Positions 44,665-55,146 of a DNA stretch of 64,000 bases are shown piece by piece. Made by a program: the position numbers and the translations under genes. The stretch comes from Nannochloropsis oceanica (Eukaryota; Sar; Eustigmatophyceae; Eustigmatales; Monodopsidaceae), in NCBI GenBank assembly GCA_004519485.1, contig CP038129.1, positions 248,001 through 312,000 on the forward strand, given 5' to 3'. The notes beneath the pieces were generated by a model. The model was not told where the DNA came from. It saw only the letters and a program-made list of their open reading frames with translations, and did no database searches. Position 1 is the stretch's first letter; each line of letters opens with the position of its first letter.

Positions 44665-46272
44665 ATGGCTTTCACTACACGCCACACTCCTCTCATGGAC
44701 TTTGGTCCCACGACAGATCAAGGGCAGAATCAGAATCAACGCGGCTGTCTGAATAAAATGAAACAGCAGCACAACAGTTTGTTGTCAATTCTCTTAGACG
44801 ATAAAGAGGCACACGGTGGCGCTGTGGCCCTGTGCTGCCTGACAACACGCTTCGCCGGTGCTGACAAACTTCCCGACTCCCCGCCGACAAACTCCTCGTC
44901 TTGGGCCTCTTCTCTCTTAGCGGCGAGTCGCGGTACGTTGCTTGAAGTGAATCGGTGCCCAGGACTCCGTACCTACACTTCTATGCCTCTATGTACACAT
45001 TTCCCCGATTTGCTTCAACTATTATCCCACGCCTCATACGCTCCCATGTAATATAGGCATACATGCACACAAAGCGCACAGAATCGTCTACATGCGCACC
45101 ACTTACGTGTAGCAAATCTATTCACAAACACGTGCACTCACTCACATTTATACCTTTTTCCCCCTACATGCAGCCTTAGATCTTCAAAAGCAGGCGGTCC
45201 ACAAATCATTGGAATCCTTTCTGACCCAGTACCAGCAACAGCTCCTCCCGTTCCCCATCCACCAGCACCCTATCCTCAAGTATAAGATAAGAAATTTACT
45301 CTCCGAGGCCTCGCCTTCCTTTCAAGCACAGCAGCAGCAGAACCAGCACCAGCAGCATCTCAAAAGAAGCCATCCACCACTGCAGCTTCACTATCCTCCG
45401 AAATGCCAAATACAACCGCCACTTAAGAAGCAGCATGTGATGACGTCAACCAAGTGCTTTTTAGTAAACGAGCTCGTGGAGGCTAAGCGCTACCCACCGA
45501 TTGCACCGCTGAGTGAGGCCTCTTTGTCTCTGCAAGAGATTCGAACTGGTGTCATGGGTGTTTCGGTGGGATTGCTGCCTGGCAGATGCTCCGAGATCAT
45601 GAGAAAGTACATTCCGGTAAGAGACATGAGAGAGATACGCTTTGCGTTTGCATGTCTGATAAAACCTCATGTGGCAACTCATTCTTTCTTTTCGTTCTCG
45701 TTCTTCCCGTTTAATAGAGCGCTGAAAAGCAGCGAAGAGCGTCGAAAGAGGACTTGTCGGGTCTAACTGCGGAGGAGAAGGTAGAGCGACGCAAGATACG
45801 TGCTCGCATGTACAATCGCTTGTCTCGCCACCGCCGCAATCAGTTGCATGGTGAGCTGCGCAGCGATGTGAGTCGCATGCTGATCTACAAGAATATTATT
45901 GAAGATGCACCGGACATGATATGTGTCATCTCCCCCGACATTCAGAGCCAGGTGCTGTACATCAATAAGGCCGCTCGAGGCGTCCTTGTCACTGGGCCCG
46001 CGCAGCTGGTGGGGTCAAGCTTCTGGGACATCGTCCACACAGAAGATAAGATGGCGCTGTTCAGGGCTCTCACTACCGTCACTTTCTTCAAGTCGGCCGG
46101 AAAAGTAGAAAGGCTATGCTGTCTTGTCGTCACGAACAACCCCGGTGTATATATGTCTGTCCGGATGACGCTAGCAAATGGGATGCAGGGTATTGTCTGC
46201 GTAATGTGCAATGAAGATCATCTGTCTACCATTTCGCGCGTGTTGCCTGATAGAAGGCCCTCTGTTATGTAG
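44665..46272 (+). CDS. Gln/His-rich basic-region PAS protein, divergent copy D2
   Basis: Three in-phase plus-strand exons: 44665-44932, 45180-45616 and 45718-46272 (stop), 419 residues. The intron positions and phases are identical to copies A and B, and exon 3 has exactly the same length (555 bases). The protein is clearly diverged: AHGGAVALCCLTTRF in exon 1, LTQYQQQLLPFPIHQH and KQHVMTSTKCFLVNE in exon 2, then ERRKIRARMYNRLSRHR and a PAS domain (EDAPDMICVISPDIQSQVLY). It is the oldest paralog of the set and lies in the opposite orientation, so it fixes which parts are conserved: the 3' half of exon 2, the basic region and PAS. An upstream in-frame ATG is at 44569. Confidence 0.85.
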
Positions 46273-48354
46273 GGCGGTCTCTTTTTGGTGGCACGATGAT
46301 CTCATAATGGTGGGGAAAACGGGCTAAAGTAGATATGAGACTAGACTCTGAGTATAGAATGTAATCAAAGAAAGGATGCTTACATGTTCGCGACTGTGCC
46401 CTATTAAAAGGTATATTAATTAGTAACGTACTTTGATTCCCTTTCCCTTGATATTCTTGTAAGGATACTGCTGAAAACCCTGCCATCGTGGCGGACATGT
46501 GGTCCGATCCGCAACTCTCCGGGGCAAGGCCCTCTGGCCACAGGAGGCTCTTCGACCATCAGAACAGTGCAATTCCGCTATACACAGACAATCAGCACGA
46601 AAACTGTCCAGGACCATCGCATTTAATTGGACCAACAATCATTGAAAACGGTCATATCATAAAAACAAACTGGCCAAGTATCGTCGATAGTCGTTGTGTA
46701 AGTCAATGGGTAGACCTTGGTGGTTTATTGTGATATTGTGACGCTTGCTACAGCGGTATTGGTCTATGCAAGCCCTTACGTAATTTCTGGCCACATCTCT
46801 TCGACTTTTCCCAATTGAGGGATGAGATAGCGTGGCACAGGCCTGGCACGGAAGACGGTCGGGTTAAAATCAGCAGGAAATGGATTGACCTGTGCTCGCG
46901 TCAACTCATTCACGCGTGCATTCATTATCAGATACAGATTGCTTTTCGGCATTGACCCTTACATTTCCATAGTGGAGGAGGACCGCCGTCTTGAGGAGAC
47001 AACAAAGCATGAACCTATTGCCGCTGCATTAGGCAATACTTGCTCTTCCCGCCTTGGTGGCCGCGAGGTCATCTACAGATCTACACCCGGAGGTGTTCAT
47101 GTAGCAACATCTGTCCCCGAAATCTCCTTTGTCTTGTAGTCAACATTTACCACGGTTGTAGAGCTTGGTGCTGTAGCACTTGTTTGACTTCAATGGCAAT
47201 GAGCCAGGGCTCTGGAAGTTTATGGCCAGATGGTAGGCTGAATATCTGAGATTTAGCAATCCATCTTATAGTAATTCCTCGCTTCTATGCGGGGATGAAG
47301 AAATGGCTTGGTTGAATAGGGCCATGATGGGAGTTGGGCTTTAGGCGCACCTCTAAGTTACGGAAGGAAATAGCGTGGGGGGACTGTCCAAGTGAGGATA
47401 ACGTCATAGAACGGGAAGACCCCGAAATAGCTTGTGAGACATGTACGACATTTCTAGAAGACTTTTACATGGGACTGCTCTTCCAATTTATTTCTTTTAT
47501 TTTAGATCCTAAAAATTGCCCAACCCTCATCGTCAAAGGCCTTCTTTAGAAATCAGTCTCCTCTTTGAAACCTGGCCAGGTCTGACTTGACATTCGCCAC
47601 CGAGACCCAAAATTTTTGGTGCAGCCATGCCTCTGCAGGGAATGTTTGATTCTGGTTCTTTAAATCAGAGCGGTCGTCGTAAAAGACATTTCCCTCAGAA
47701 AACAAAGATTCCTCTTCACTCCAGCCTCCCATAACCTCTGCACAAACACCGAGGGGGTTCATCATCAAGCGTACGAGCCCACCATCTTCCTCTTTCCAGC
47801 AATCAAAACACCGCTGCGCAGAGTAGCTCGTGGACCTAGCGGCTAAAAATGTATTTGTGATGTGTTGATGTGTTTGGCCCATTTGATGGTCAAAAATAAA
47901 CCCTATTCAAAGAGCCATGAGGGCCTAAGAGAGTCCCAGGGATCAAGACGACGCCTAAAACATACATCGCCGCCATTCCCTACAAATACACAACAATGAT
48001 CGCCGGCATCCTTTGACGGTATGCGACTGACAAAGCACATGCCCCCACTTCGACCGCCAGTCCACAAATGCAGCTCGGCGCAACATACTACAAAGGCCTG
48101 TAACTCATAAGGGCACCCTGTCAATACCATGCCTTCGCTCACTGACTGTATCAATCTCACCTTTCCAGCCACAAGCGGTGGTAGAAATGGAAAGATACCC
48201 TATAATATGTTTTCCCCCTCATTGCTTTTTTTCCTCAAGAACATCCCAAAATAATCACAGAAAGGGGGGAACACTCGGTATGTATATACAAGGCAACCCT
48301 TGGCCTCGATTGGGAAAAACATGTGGATATGTGCTTCGATCAAAAAAGCTAAAC
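46273..48354. other. Region without a recognised gene
   Basis: Open frames occur at 46885-47139 (+), 47553-47882 (-) and 47903-48172 (-). The two minus frames have mixed, non-repetitive composition and could be remnants of one gene, but I see no family motif or convincing splice structure. Confidence 0.4.
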
Positions 48355-50109
48355 CTAACTCTCTAGATATATCTCATGAGATGTCACCATCAGTGCCTCA
48401 AGCTTCCAGATGGGGATTCGACGCAAAACTGCGGATCCATCGAATACACTGTAAGCAATTGTCACATTTCCTAGACGATCAATATCGAGTCCAAGCGAAA
48501 ATTCAATGGGGGCCTCCGTAGATTCCAATTTGAAAGGGTACGTGCAGCGCTTCACCTCAAACGTTTCCGAATCCAATACCACTATGCGGTGGTAATACGT
48601 AGGGCCTGGTCCTCTATACCACGAGGTCCCGTGCGTGAGCAGCCAAATGTCATTTTTGTAGACAACCCCATTAGAAGACCCTCGTAGGTGACGAAAGCTT
48701 CGAGGCGTAGAAATCACCATGTTGAAGTTAATGGTGCCACTAAGCTTGTCCAGAGCTCCTATTCTCAAGGGGTGCCACTCGTAGATAAAGTAAAGCTCAT
48801 TACAGCCTGGCCGTTGGAAGGCCACCCAATTTTTCTCATTGAAATGGTCAAAAGGGCTGGGAAACACGTGATCTAAGTGAATCGTCAGAGAATCTATATC
48901 CAAAATGCCCATTGCCAGTCGGGATCCTTCCCCTGCAGCCTTGGCATATTCCCAACTTGTCCAAATTATGCGAATCGTGCCATCGATCATCGCCAGCAAC
49001 TTCGGATCCTCTGTTCCCAAGAAACGTGTTGGAGATTTTTCGTAACAGCCATCATGTACCCGAAGGATAGTACCTTCATCTGTGGCGTTCAAAAACAAGG
49101 CTGATGCACTCCGTAATATGCCCGAATCCTGGGCCTTAGGCAGAAAGTCCTTATACCATCTACCCTCGTGGTCGATGCGGTAGTTGAGGAGCCTGACCAA
49201 GATAAGGTACTCCATATTAGTATCCTGCTTGGGATACAGCCTGTTGCTGCTATCGGCACTATCGTATTTTTCTCGGCGACGGATCAGAGATGGAGTTGCG
49301 TAGTAAAAGGTACCGTTGTTATGGAATATACCTTCCCTGCGAAATAGCTCTTGAGAACAACCCAGAATTGCTCGTGTATTTGAAGTCATCTCCCAATGCA
49401 CCTGCTCATGGGTCTCCGTAGACACTTCGTCATCGTCCATGATGGCCTGAAGCGATGCAAGCTTGGCCAGATATTCATCAGGGAATTGCCGCGGCCACAG
49501 CTTTGATTCATCTATCACGCGTAATTTGTCGAGAATCTTATGTTCTGAAACGCTAAATGGGTGTCTAGAAGCTGCGCAACAGGCAGCGTAGTAGAAGGTT
49601 TGACTTGATAGTCCTTCTTGATCTAGACCATCGAGAAACTCGGCCACGTGGAACATAGGCTCTGCTCGGGGATGGACCTCAAAGGCCTTTTGGGCATAGT
49701 GTATGGCTGCCTTTGTATTATTGAGTGCCATATGGCATTGTGATAATTTATGAAGGCTGCGATACAAATATTTCTGGTAATTAAGTTTTATGGCTGCCTT
49801 TTGAGCTTCGTGGTATAGAAGCACTGCCTTTTGATAATCGCGGCTTGCGTAGGACGTGTCTGCCGAGTCCAGCAATTTATCGACGCGCCTTAGTGTCAAG
49901 CTTTCGCGGTGATATCCCAAGAATGTCCCTCTGGAAAACGAATTTTGCTTTTTTAGCTGCAAAGTTAAAGTGTGCAATATCCTGTGCACAACGGCGACGT
50001 AAATGCCGCTTGAAGCCAAGAACAAAATGGCGAGATATGCACTCGCTCTGCGATGCTGCAATTTGGTCCTCAAAGAAGAGTGCACCCGTTTATAAATTCC
50101 ATGCGACAT
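48355..50109 (-). CDS. Membrane-anchored helical-repeat plus beta-propeller (GH130/GH43-like) protein
   Basis: Single-exon frame of 584 residues. Residues 1-25 are basic, then a signal anchor (SAYLAILFLASSGIYVAVVH), so type II topology in the Golgi/ER is likely. Residues about 75-150 form TPR-like helix pairs (SADTSYASRDYQKAVLLYHE, ALNNTKAAIHYAQKAFEVHP). From about residue 290 repeated beta-blade motifs appear: FLGTEDPKLLAMIDGTIRI, NEKNWVAFQ followed by LYFIYEWHPLRI, RGSSNGVVYKNDIWLLTHG, YYHRIVVLDSETFEVKR and IEFSLGLDIDRLGNVTIAYS. This order (an EDP box, an xKNW box, an EWxP strand, an H-x(n)-R-x(V) strand) resembles the five-bladed propellers of GH130/GH43-type enzymes and related mannosyl-transfer proteins. 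The exact reaction cannot be inferred. Several N-x-S/T sites fit a lumenal domain. Confidence 0.72.
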   Translation of the reverse strand: MSHGIYKRVHSSLRTKLQHRRASAYLAILFLASSGIYVAVVHRILHTLTLQLKKQNSFSRGTFLGYHRESLTLRRVDKLLDSADTSYASRDYQKAVLLYHEAQKAAIKLNYQKYLYRSLHKLSQCHMALNNTKAAIHYAQKAFEVHPRAEPMFHVAEFLDGLDQEGLSSQTFYYAACCAASRHPFSVSEHKILDKLRVIDESKLWPRQFPDEYLAKLASLQAIMDDDEVSTETHEQVHWEMTSNTRAILGCSQELFRREGIFHNNGTFYYATPSLIRRREKYDSADSSNRLYPKQDTNMEYLILVRLLNYRIDHEGRWYKDFLPKAQDSGILRSASALFLNATDEGTILRVHDGCYEKSPTRFLGTEDPKLLAMIDGTIRIIWTSWEYAKAAGEGSRLAMGILDIDSLTIHLDHVFPSPFDHFNEKNWVAFQRPGCNELYFIYEWHPLRIGALDKLSGTINFNMVISTPRSFRHLRGSSNGVVYKNDIWLLTHGTSWYRGPGPTYYHRIVVLDSETFEVKRCTYPFKLESTEAPIEFSLGLDIDRLGNVTIAYSVFDGSAVLRRIPIWKLEALMVTSHEIYLES

Positions 50110-52139
50110 TTATCTCCGTGCTCCTGGCGCGGGGGTTGAAGGCTATGAGATGGGAGGGAAATGGATGGCTGTAATTGCTTTTGTCAGAAGTCATAAATCA
50201 CGCCTGCACCATGCATAGCTGAAAAGGCAGACCACATTTCTTAGTCGGGCTCCTCTTTTATTGGCAGTCTATCTCTCTAGGTGTAGCGTGCTCAACACTT
50301 TTCTAACTTTGAAATTAATATTCACCTTGTCATTTTTGTTTATTTGGAATTGGACGCCTGGTGATGAAGGGCAACCAGCGTCTATCCAGGCATAAGCGTG
50401 TATCCTTTTGGTTGCCCATTGGTTTGGGTTAAGCAGACTAAAGCCTAAGCATAGACCATGCTATTTCGACAAAAATGAAAAGAGATGCATGTTGGCTAAC
50501 GACTTTTCCGCAAAATTGATGGCCGAATAAATCAGGGAAGGAGTATTACGACGCCCCTCTTCCATGACGGTGACGAAATATGTCAAAAACATCATGTCCG
50601 CCTTACAATTAAATGTACACTGGGTGAGGAAGAAGGTCACAAGTACATAGATGGAGATGAAAAATGAGGGATATGTAGAGATTATGAAATATAATTTGTT
50701 GGATTACGGCGATAGGAGAAAGATGGGGTGACGAGGGAGAGAGTGAAGAGAGCACGTCTAGCCACACACATAATTTCATACATGTAGGGTAGAGAGAGTG
50801 AATAGACAGCTGTCGTGGTATTCATTCTTGAGGCTGGCAAACATGACCAGCGTCTTACGAGCCGTGGGACGGGTACTACCTTCTCAGTGATGGTGAGTTA
50901 GGTATTCAAGCGTCTCAGATCGGGCTGGTTAAGGGAGACTACTGGCTGGGGGGTCCTGCAGGAGGTGCCGATCATGGGCCTCGGGTGCCACAGAATCTAT
51001 CGGTGCTGTATGAGCATCAGGTATCACGGGCGCCACGGGTGTGGCAGGTGCAACAGGTGCCAAGGCTGGTACAAGGGCCATTGAAGCAATAGGTGCCATA
51101 GGCGCTAAGGGTGGAGCCACTGAAATAGGTGCAAGAGGTGTCACGAGGGCCGCGAATGGGCGCTACGAGATCAAAAGGTGCCACGGGTGTAAGGGCCTCT
51201 ACCGGTGCTATGGGTACCACTGATGCCACGGATGCTACGAGGGCACTTATGCAGCAGGTGTTACAGGTTATTACAGGCGATATCGGGGTTATGGGTGCCA
51301 AGGTGGCTACCGGTTTGACAGATGCCACAAGCGCCACAGAAGCTACCGATGATACGAGAGCAACTAGAGCCATCGATGCTACGGGGACCATCGGGGCAAT
51401 AGGTACCACGGGTACCGCGGGGTCTAAGGAGGGTCACGGACTCCAGGGACTGGAAACGTGAAAATATTGTGTATGTGCATCAGATCTAAACCTGAACTTG
51501 CTCTTTGCTTTTGGGAGGACTTTCGATTGATGCTCTTTGCTTTGAGAGGACTTTGGGATCGATTTCCACACACACACATTTTTGTCTGTCTGTCTATTGC
51601 GCGCTCAAATCGATGGTTTTCCGCATTCTTCTCTCCCCACAAACGACCGACGCACTTGCATGTTTAGCAACATACATGAAGAAAAATACAATGTTCAAGA
51701 CTCCATAGTAGTCTTTGTGACGTCATCCAGTGTTTGGTGTGGTTTTGAGCTTCCAGTCCCTCAATTTAGAGTGCTCCGCGGCCCGCGGGTCCACAAATAA
51801 TCACTTCCCCTCCAGCTCCCTTCGAGTCAATCTCCTCTTCCCTCAACCCCTCACAAATGAACTAAGCATTATAAGAGCGCACACCCATTTGCTGACCATG
51901 CACTGAGTAGTGTAGCTGCATTCTTTGCCCTTATCTATGTTTATTGAGGGATGGAGAGGAGGGAGGAGGGTGATATTGATGATGACGCATTCAAATTATG
52001 CGCATTGGCTATGGGCCTTCACAAGACACAACACACGCCTTGCATCTTTCCCCTCGCGTAATCCAGACGTGGTGGCGTGGGGATCGTGGATGGAGGTTCC
52101 GTAAGGATCGTGGACGGTTGTTTCATGGGGATCGGTGTT
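50110..52139. other. Intergenic region with a GC-rich minisatellite
   Basis: Apart from the minisatellite at 50940-51430, no coding segment is supported. A homology-free stretch with TGTGTGT/CACACACA near 51570 follows. Confidence 0.5.
50940..51430. repeat. Imperfect 9- and 15-base minisatellite (GGTGCCACG-type)
   Basis: Roughly 50 imperfect units of the 9-base form (A/G)G(T/C)GCCA(C/T)(G/A)G. All six frames stay open for long stretches. One strand would read Ala-Pro-Val repeats, the other Gly-Ala-Thr collagen-like repeats. No start, splice sites or conserved flanks support translation. Confidence 0.8.
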
Positions 52140-52140
52140 C

Positions 52141-52263
52141 ATGTGTCGCGCCCTTTTTCTGCTTGCCTTTGGCATCACACTCGCCCTCGCGGCAGCTCAG
52201 CCAACGTTGACCCTAACCTCCATCAAGGCTGTCGACGTGGTCAGGGCGAGCAAAGACCAATGA
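52141..52263 (+). CDS. Small secreted peptide, hairpin left arm
   Basis: A 40-residue frame from ATG to TGA: MCRALFLLAFGITLALAAA is a strong signal peptide (cleavage likely at AAA-QP). It is followed by a 21-residue tail ending VVRASKDQ. No family is known. It is the mirror copy of 52467-52345. Confidence 0.5.
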   Translation: MCRALFLLAFGITLALAAAQPTLTLTSIKAVDVVRASKDQ

Positions 52264-52344
52264 AGTATTAAGGGCTACCTCAACGAGCCCGACAAGAATT
52301 ATGTCCTGGCCATTGGTGGGCTCGTTGAGGTAGCCCTTAATACT

Positions 52345-52467
52345 TCATTGGTCTTTGCTCGCCCTGACCACGTCGACAGCCTTGATGGAGGTTAGGGTCA
52401 ACGTTGGCTGAGCTGCCGCGAGGGCGAGTGTGATGCCAAAGGCAAGCAGAAAAAGGGCGCGACACAT
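52345..52467 (-). CDS. Small secreted peptide, hairpin right arm
   Basis: Same 40-residue frame as the left arm, on the minus strand, and repeated at 56570-56448 in the next unit with a single Asp-to-Asn change (SKNQ). Conservation of the frame across copies is not independent evidence because the copies are young. A strong signal peptide is the main argument. It could also be the first exon of a longer gene. Confidence 0.5.
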   Translation of the reverse strand: MCRALFLLAFGITLALAAAQPTLTLTSIKAVDVVRASKDQ

Positions 52468-53863
52468 GATGTTCCCGGGGAAAGCGCGTTTGCTGTAATA
52501 GTGTGAGGTGTAGATGAGAAGTAGACGAAGGGTTTGTATGCCTATCTATCGGCAGTTTCCCAGAAAATTAGACATTAATCAGAAATATGTGCAGCGATCA
52601 GAGTTTACTGAGGAAGTACAATGAAGAACAAGGTGCGAAAGTAGTATCAAGGCGCTCTTCTCCTCGACCCATGCACCATACATCTTAGTGGTGTAGTATG
52701 GTGTCGCAGGCTCAAGGCAACCTTTAGCAGCGGACTGTAGGAAACACACGGGGGCGTGATAGACAGAAGGAGGCAAACAGGTACACAATCGTCTCATGGG
52801 CTTCGGATCTCACACATCAACGCCGGCAAGCGCCACGTAAGCAAGCACCCTTTGGCGCCATACACAAGTATTCATGGTCGCAGGGCCTCAACTAGAGGAA
52901 AAGCATCGTAATACAAGAAAGAAGAAAGGTTGTTTCCACAAAACAAACTCCTCACAATGGAATGGAAGAACGCGGAAGACCCCGACGCGTCGCCGCTGAC
53001 CATAGAAATGTGGGTCGCATCATTTGTACAGGCCGGCTACTATTGGATGTCCGCCAGTAATAACTCTGACATAACCCTGACTGTTGTAATAATGATAATA
53101 TATTGCATCGTAAATTTGTATGGGCGGCGTTGCCAAGCTTCATTGCTGCATCCGCCATGGTAACTGACCGCAATGGCGACTGCTGAAAACTGGGTGAGTG
53201 AAAGAGATAATTTGATTGAGGAAGATGAAGGGGAGGAGAAGAGAAATGGAGGGAGGGAAGGAGAAGGGGCAGGAGGAGGGCGAAGGGGCAGAAGGGGGGG
53301 AGGGAGGGATGAATGGACATAGTCGACTGGTATAGAATCGGTGGGAAAGGAAGGAAGGGAGGGAGGGAGGGAGAGAGGGAGAGAGGGAGGGAGAAAGGGA
53401 GGGAGGGCCAACTGCTGGCTCGCAGGGTGATGATGAATATGTGAAACCAATGTAGGGATAGAGCGACATGACTGGTGTCAATCTCGAATTGGGATGAATT
53501 TACATGGGGGTGGGTAAGCTAAGAGTCTGCAGTCAACGCATTCTTAAAGCGAAATCATCGACCGAATACCGTTAAAAGAGATCAAGGCTTGTGACCCCCC
53601 ACCGAGGTGATTTTACATCCGCCCAACAACATGGTAATTTGTGATTTAATGACACTCAGGTGTATTTGCTTCTTTTCTTTCTTATCGTCTCGTTTCTTTG
53701 AAAGAGGAGGCAGCTATTCCTACACACACACGGAGGAGAAACAGACACAGACACAGACACAGACACAGGGAAAATCACACCCCATCTGGAGTGGAGTAGA
53801 GGCCAGGCCGCACACGGCTCATTGTAGTTGTATACGTTCACATCAGCACAGATGAATACAACG

Positions 53864-53865
<2 letters not shown>

Positions 53866-53927
<62 letters not shown>

Positions 53928-53950
53928 ACACAGACACACACACAAACAGA
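53866..53950. repeat. CA dinucleotide repeat, U1
   Basis: About 35 CA units with CAGA interruptions. U2 (57962-58040) is uninterrupted and U3 (61490-61551) is shorter. Confidence 0.95.
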
Positions 53951-54062
53951 TTGCATACACCAGATGGCCCATCACTCCTTCTCAATCATGACCGCGACAT
54001 GATGCATCTCAAACCCGTTTCTTCCCACAAGGGAGCGGGACCAGGCCAAGGTATGTGGTTAC

Positions 54063-55146
54063 CTGACAAGCACCTCCAAGATATCTGGGAAACCCATGTC
54101 GGGGCCGTTGAAGTTAAACGGAAGCTCGAGGACGGTACCAGAGGGGATGCCCCTCCCAACGCGCACCTTGTAGGTGATCTTGTACTCCCTGTTCAATGTC
54201 AGGCCGTCCTGTGGGAGCTCGAAGATGGCGACGTCGCCTTCGTCGGTCGAGGTAATGTTCGCAGACTCCCTGTTAGGGATGAGTCAAATAGAGGAGAGAA
54301 AGAGAGGGGAGGAGGCATTAAGATTCGATGTAGGGCTGAACAAGGAGAGATTACAATTAATATACCTCCCTTCCACCCCCCCTTCTTCCCTCTCGTCCCT
54401 CCTGTCTCACTCACTTAGGCCTCCACGTATTGGGGAAGATCTTGGCCGACTTGATGGTGACCCCGAGGTCATTCGCGTGCTTGTCCGCCTTGCTCGTCTT
54501 GTTGTGTTTTGTTTTGTTAGCATTGGACTGGGGTGTAAAGTTGCTTTCAAAATTCCAATCAGAAAAATTCCCGGCAGTCGAGAGCTGTGGGGAGGTCGGT
54601 GGATGGAGACAGGGAGTGTTGGGAGGGAAAGGAAGGGAAGGAAAGAAACGAAGGAGTAAGATTCACCTATACGTCCTCAGACGATGAGAAAGAAAAACGC
54701 GTCGAGTCGTCTGTGAGCATGCCAAGCGGCCCGGCACCGAATCTGCTCGGGCAAGCCCTCTCTCCCTTCCTCTCCTTCCTCTACCTTCTTCTTTCAACGT
54801 ACCCCAGCCTGGATAGGAGGGTCCTGAGTAGCAAGACGGCGGCCGTTAAAGTTCTCGACCACAAAGCTCTGGGTGACCGTCACGATCCTACCCTTCTTCA
54901 CCACCAGGGGCTTGGCGTAGGTTTGGACAATGCCGTCGGCGCTGACAGCGGACTGTAAGATAAGGGAGGAAGGATAGAGCAAGAAAGAGAGGAGGGGGGG
55001 AGGTATTGTATAGCATGAACGCGACGTCGATTTATGGGGCAGGGACTGGAATTGGAATTGGATGCTTGTGTAGATGTGTCAAAACTTACCATGGTGGAGA
55101 AGAGGGCGACGCCGGCCAGGAGGGCGGAGGAGACAGTCAACTTCAT
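54063..55146 (-). CDS. Secreted beta-rich glycoprotein, copy 1
   Basis: Four minus-strand exons in phase: 55146-55090 (MKLTVSSALLAGVALFSTM, signal peptide, donor GTAAGT), 54952-54803 (SAVSADGIVQTYAKPLVVKK ... ATQDPPIQAG), 54584-54415 (LSTAGNFSDWNF ... VTIKSAKIFPNTWRP) and 54269-54063 (KESANITSTDEGDVAIFELP ... GPDMGFPDILEVLV), about 195 residues to the last donor. A short final exon after GTAACC is not resolved. The mature protein alternates hydrophobic and polar residues like a beta-sandwich, with several N-x-S/T sites (NFS, NKT, NIT). No known family is recognised. If the donor at 54414 is not used, the frame stops one codon later (RPK-stop). Confidence 0.8.

Larger units (their letters stand above)
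52140..52468. repeat. Perfect-looking 151-base inverted repeat with a 27-base loop
   Basis: 52140-52290 and 52318-52468 are reverse complements over the whole length that I compared. The 27-base loop (starting GACAAGAATTATGTCC) also occurs at 56395-56421 in the opposite orientation beside the same arm sequence. Each arm contains a complete copy of the small peptide gene. Confidence 0.93.

Noticed and set aside
46885-47139. Possible small genes in 46.3-48.3 kb
   Set aside because: Frames are short, with no motif, no consistent splice sites and no second copy to test conservation; left as unannotated.
51041-51461. Collagen-like or Ala-Pro-Val protein gene
   Set aside because: Frame comes from a minisatellite with a unit length divisible by three; no start context, splice sites or flanking coding sequence.
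52930-53163. Plus-strand frame of 77 codons (also at 57033) with a hydrophobic stretch
   Set aside because: Conserved only because the 4.1 kb unit is duplicated. No signal or family, and it ends differently in the two copies (53163 versus 57263).
53828-54418. Plus-strand open frames opposite the secreted glycoprotein exons
   Set aside because: Antisense shadow of the well-supported minus-strand exon 4 plus a CA repeat read as Thr-His.
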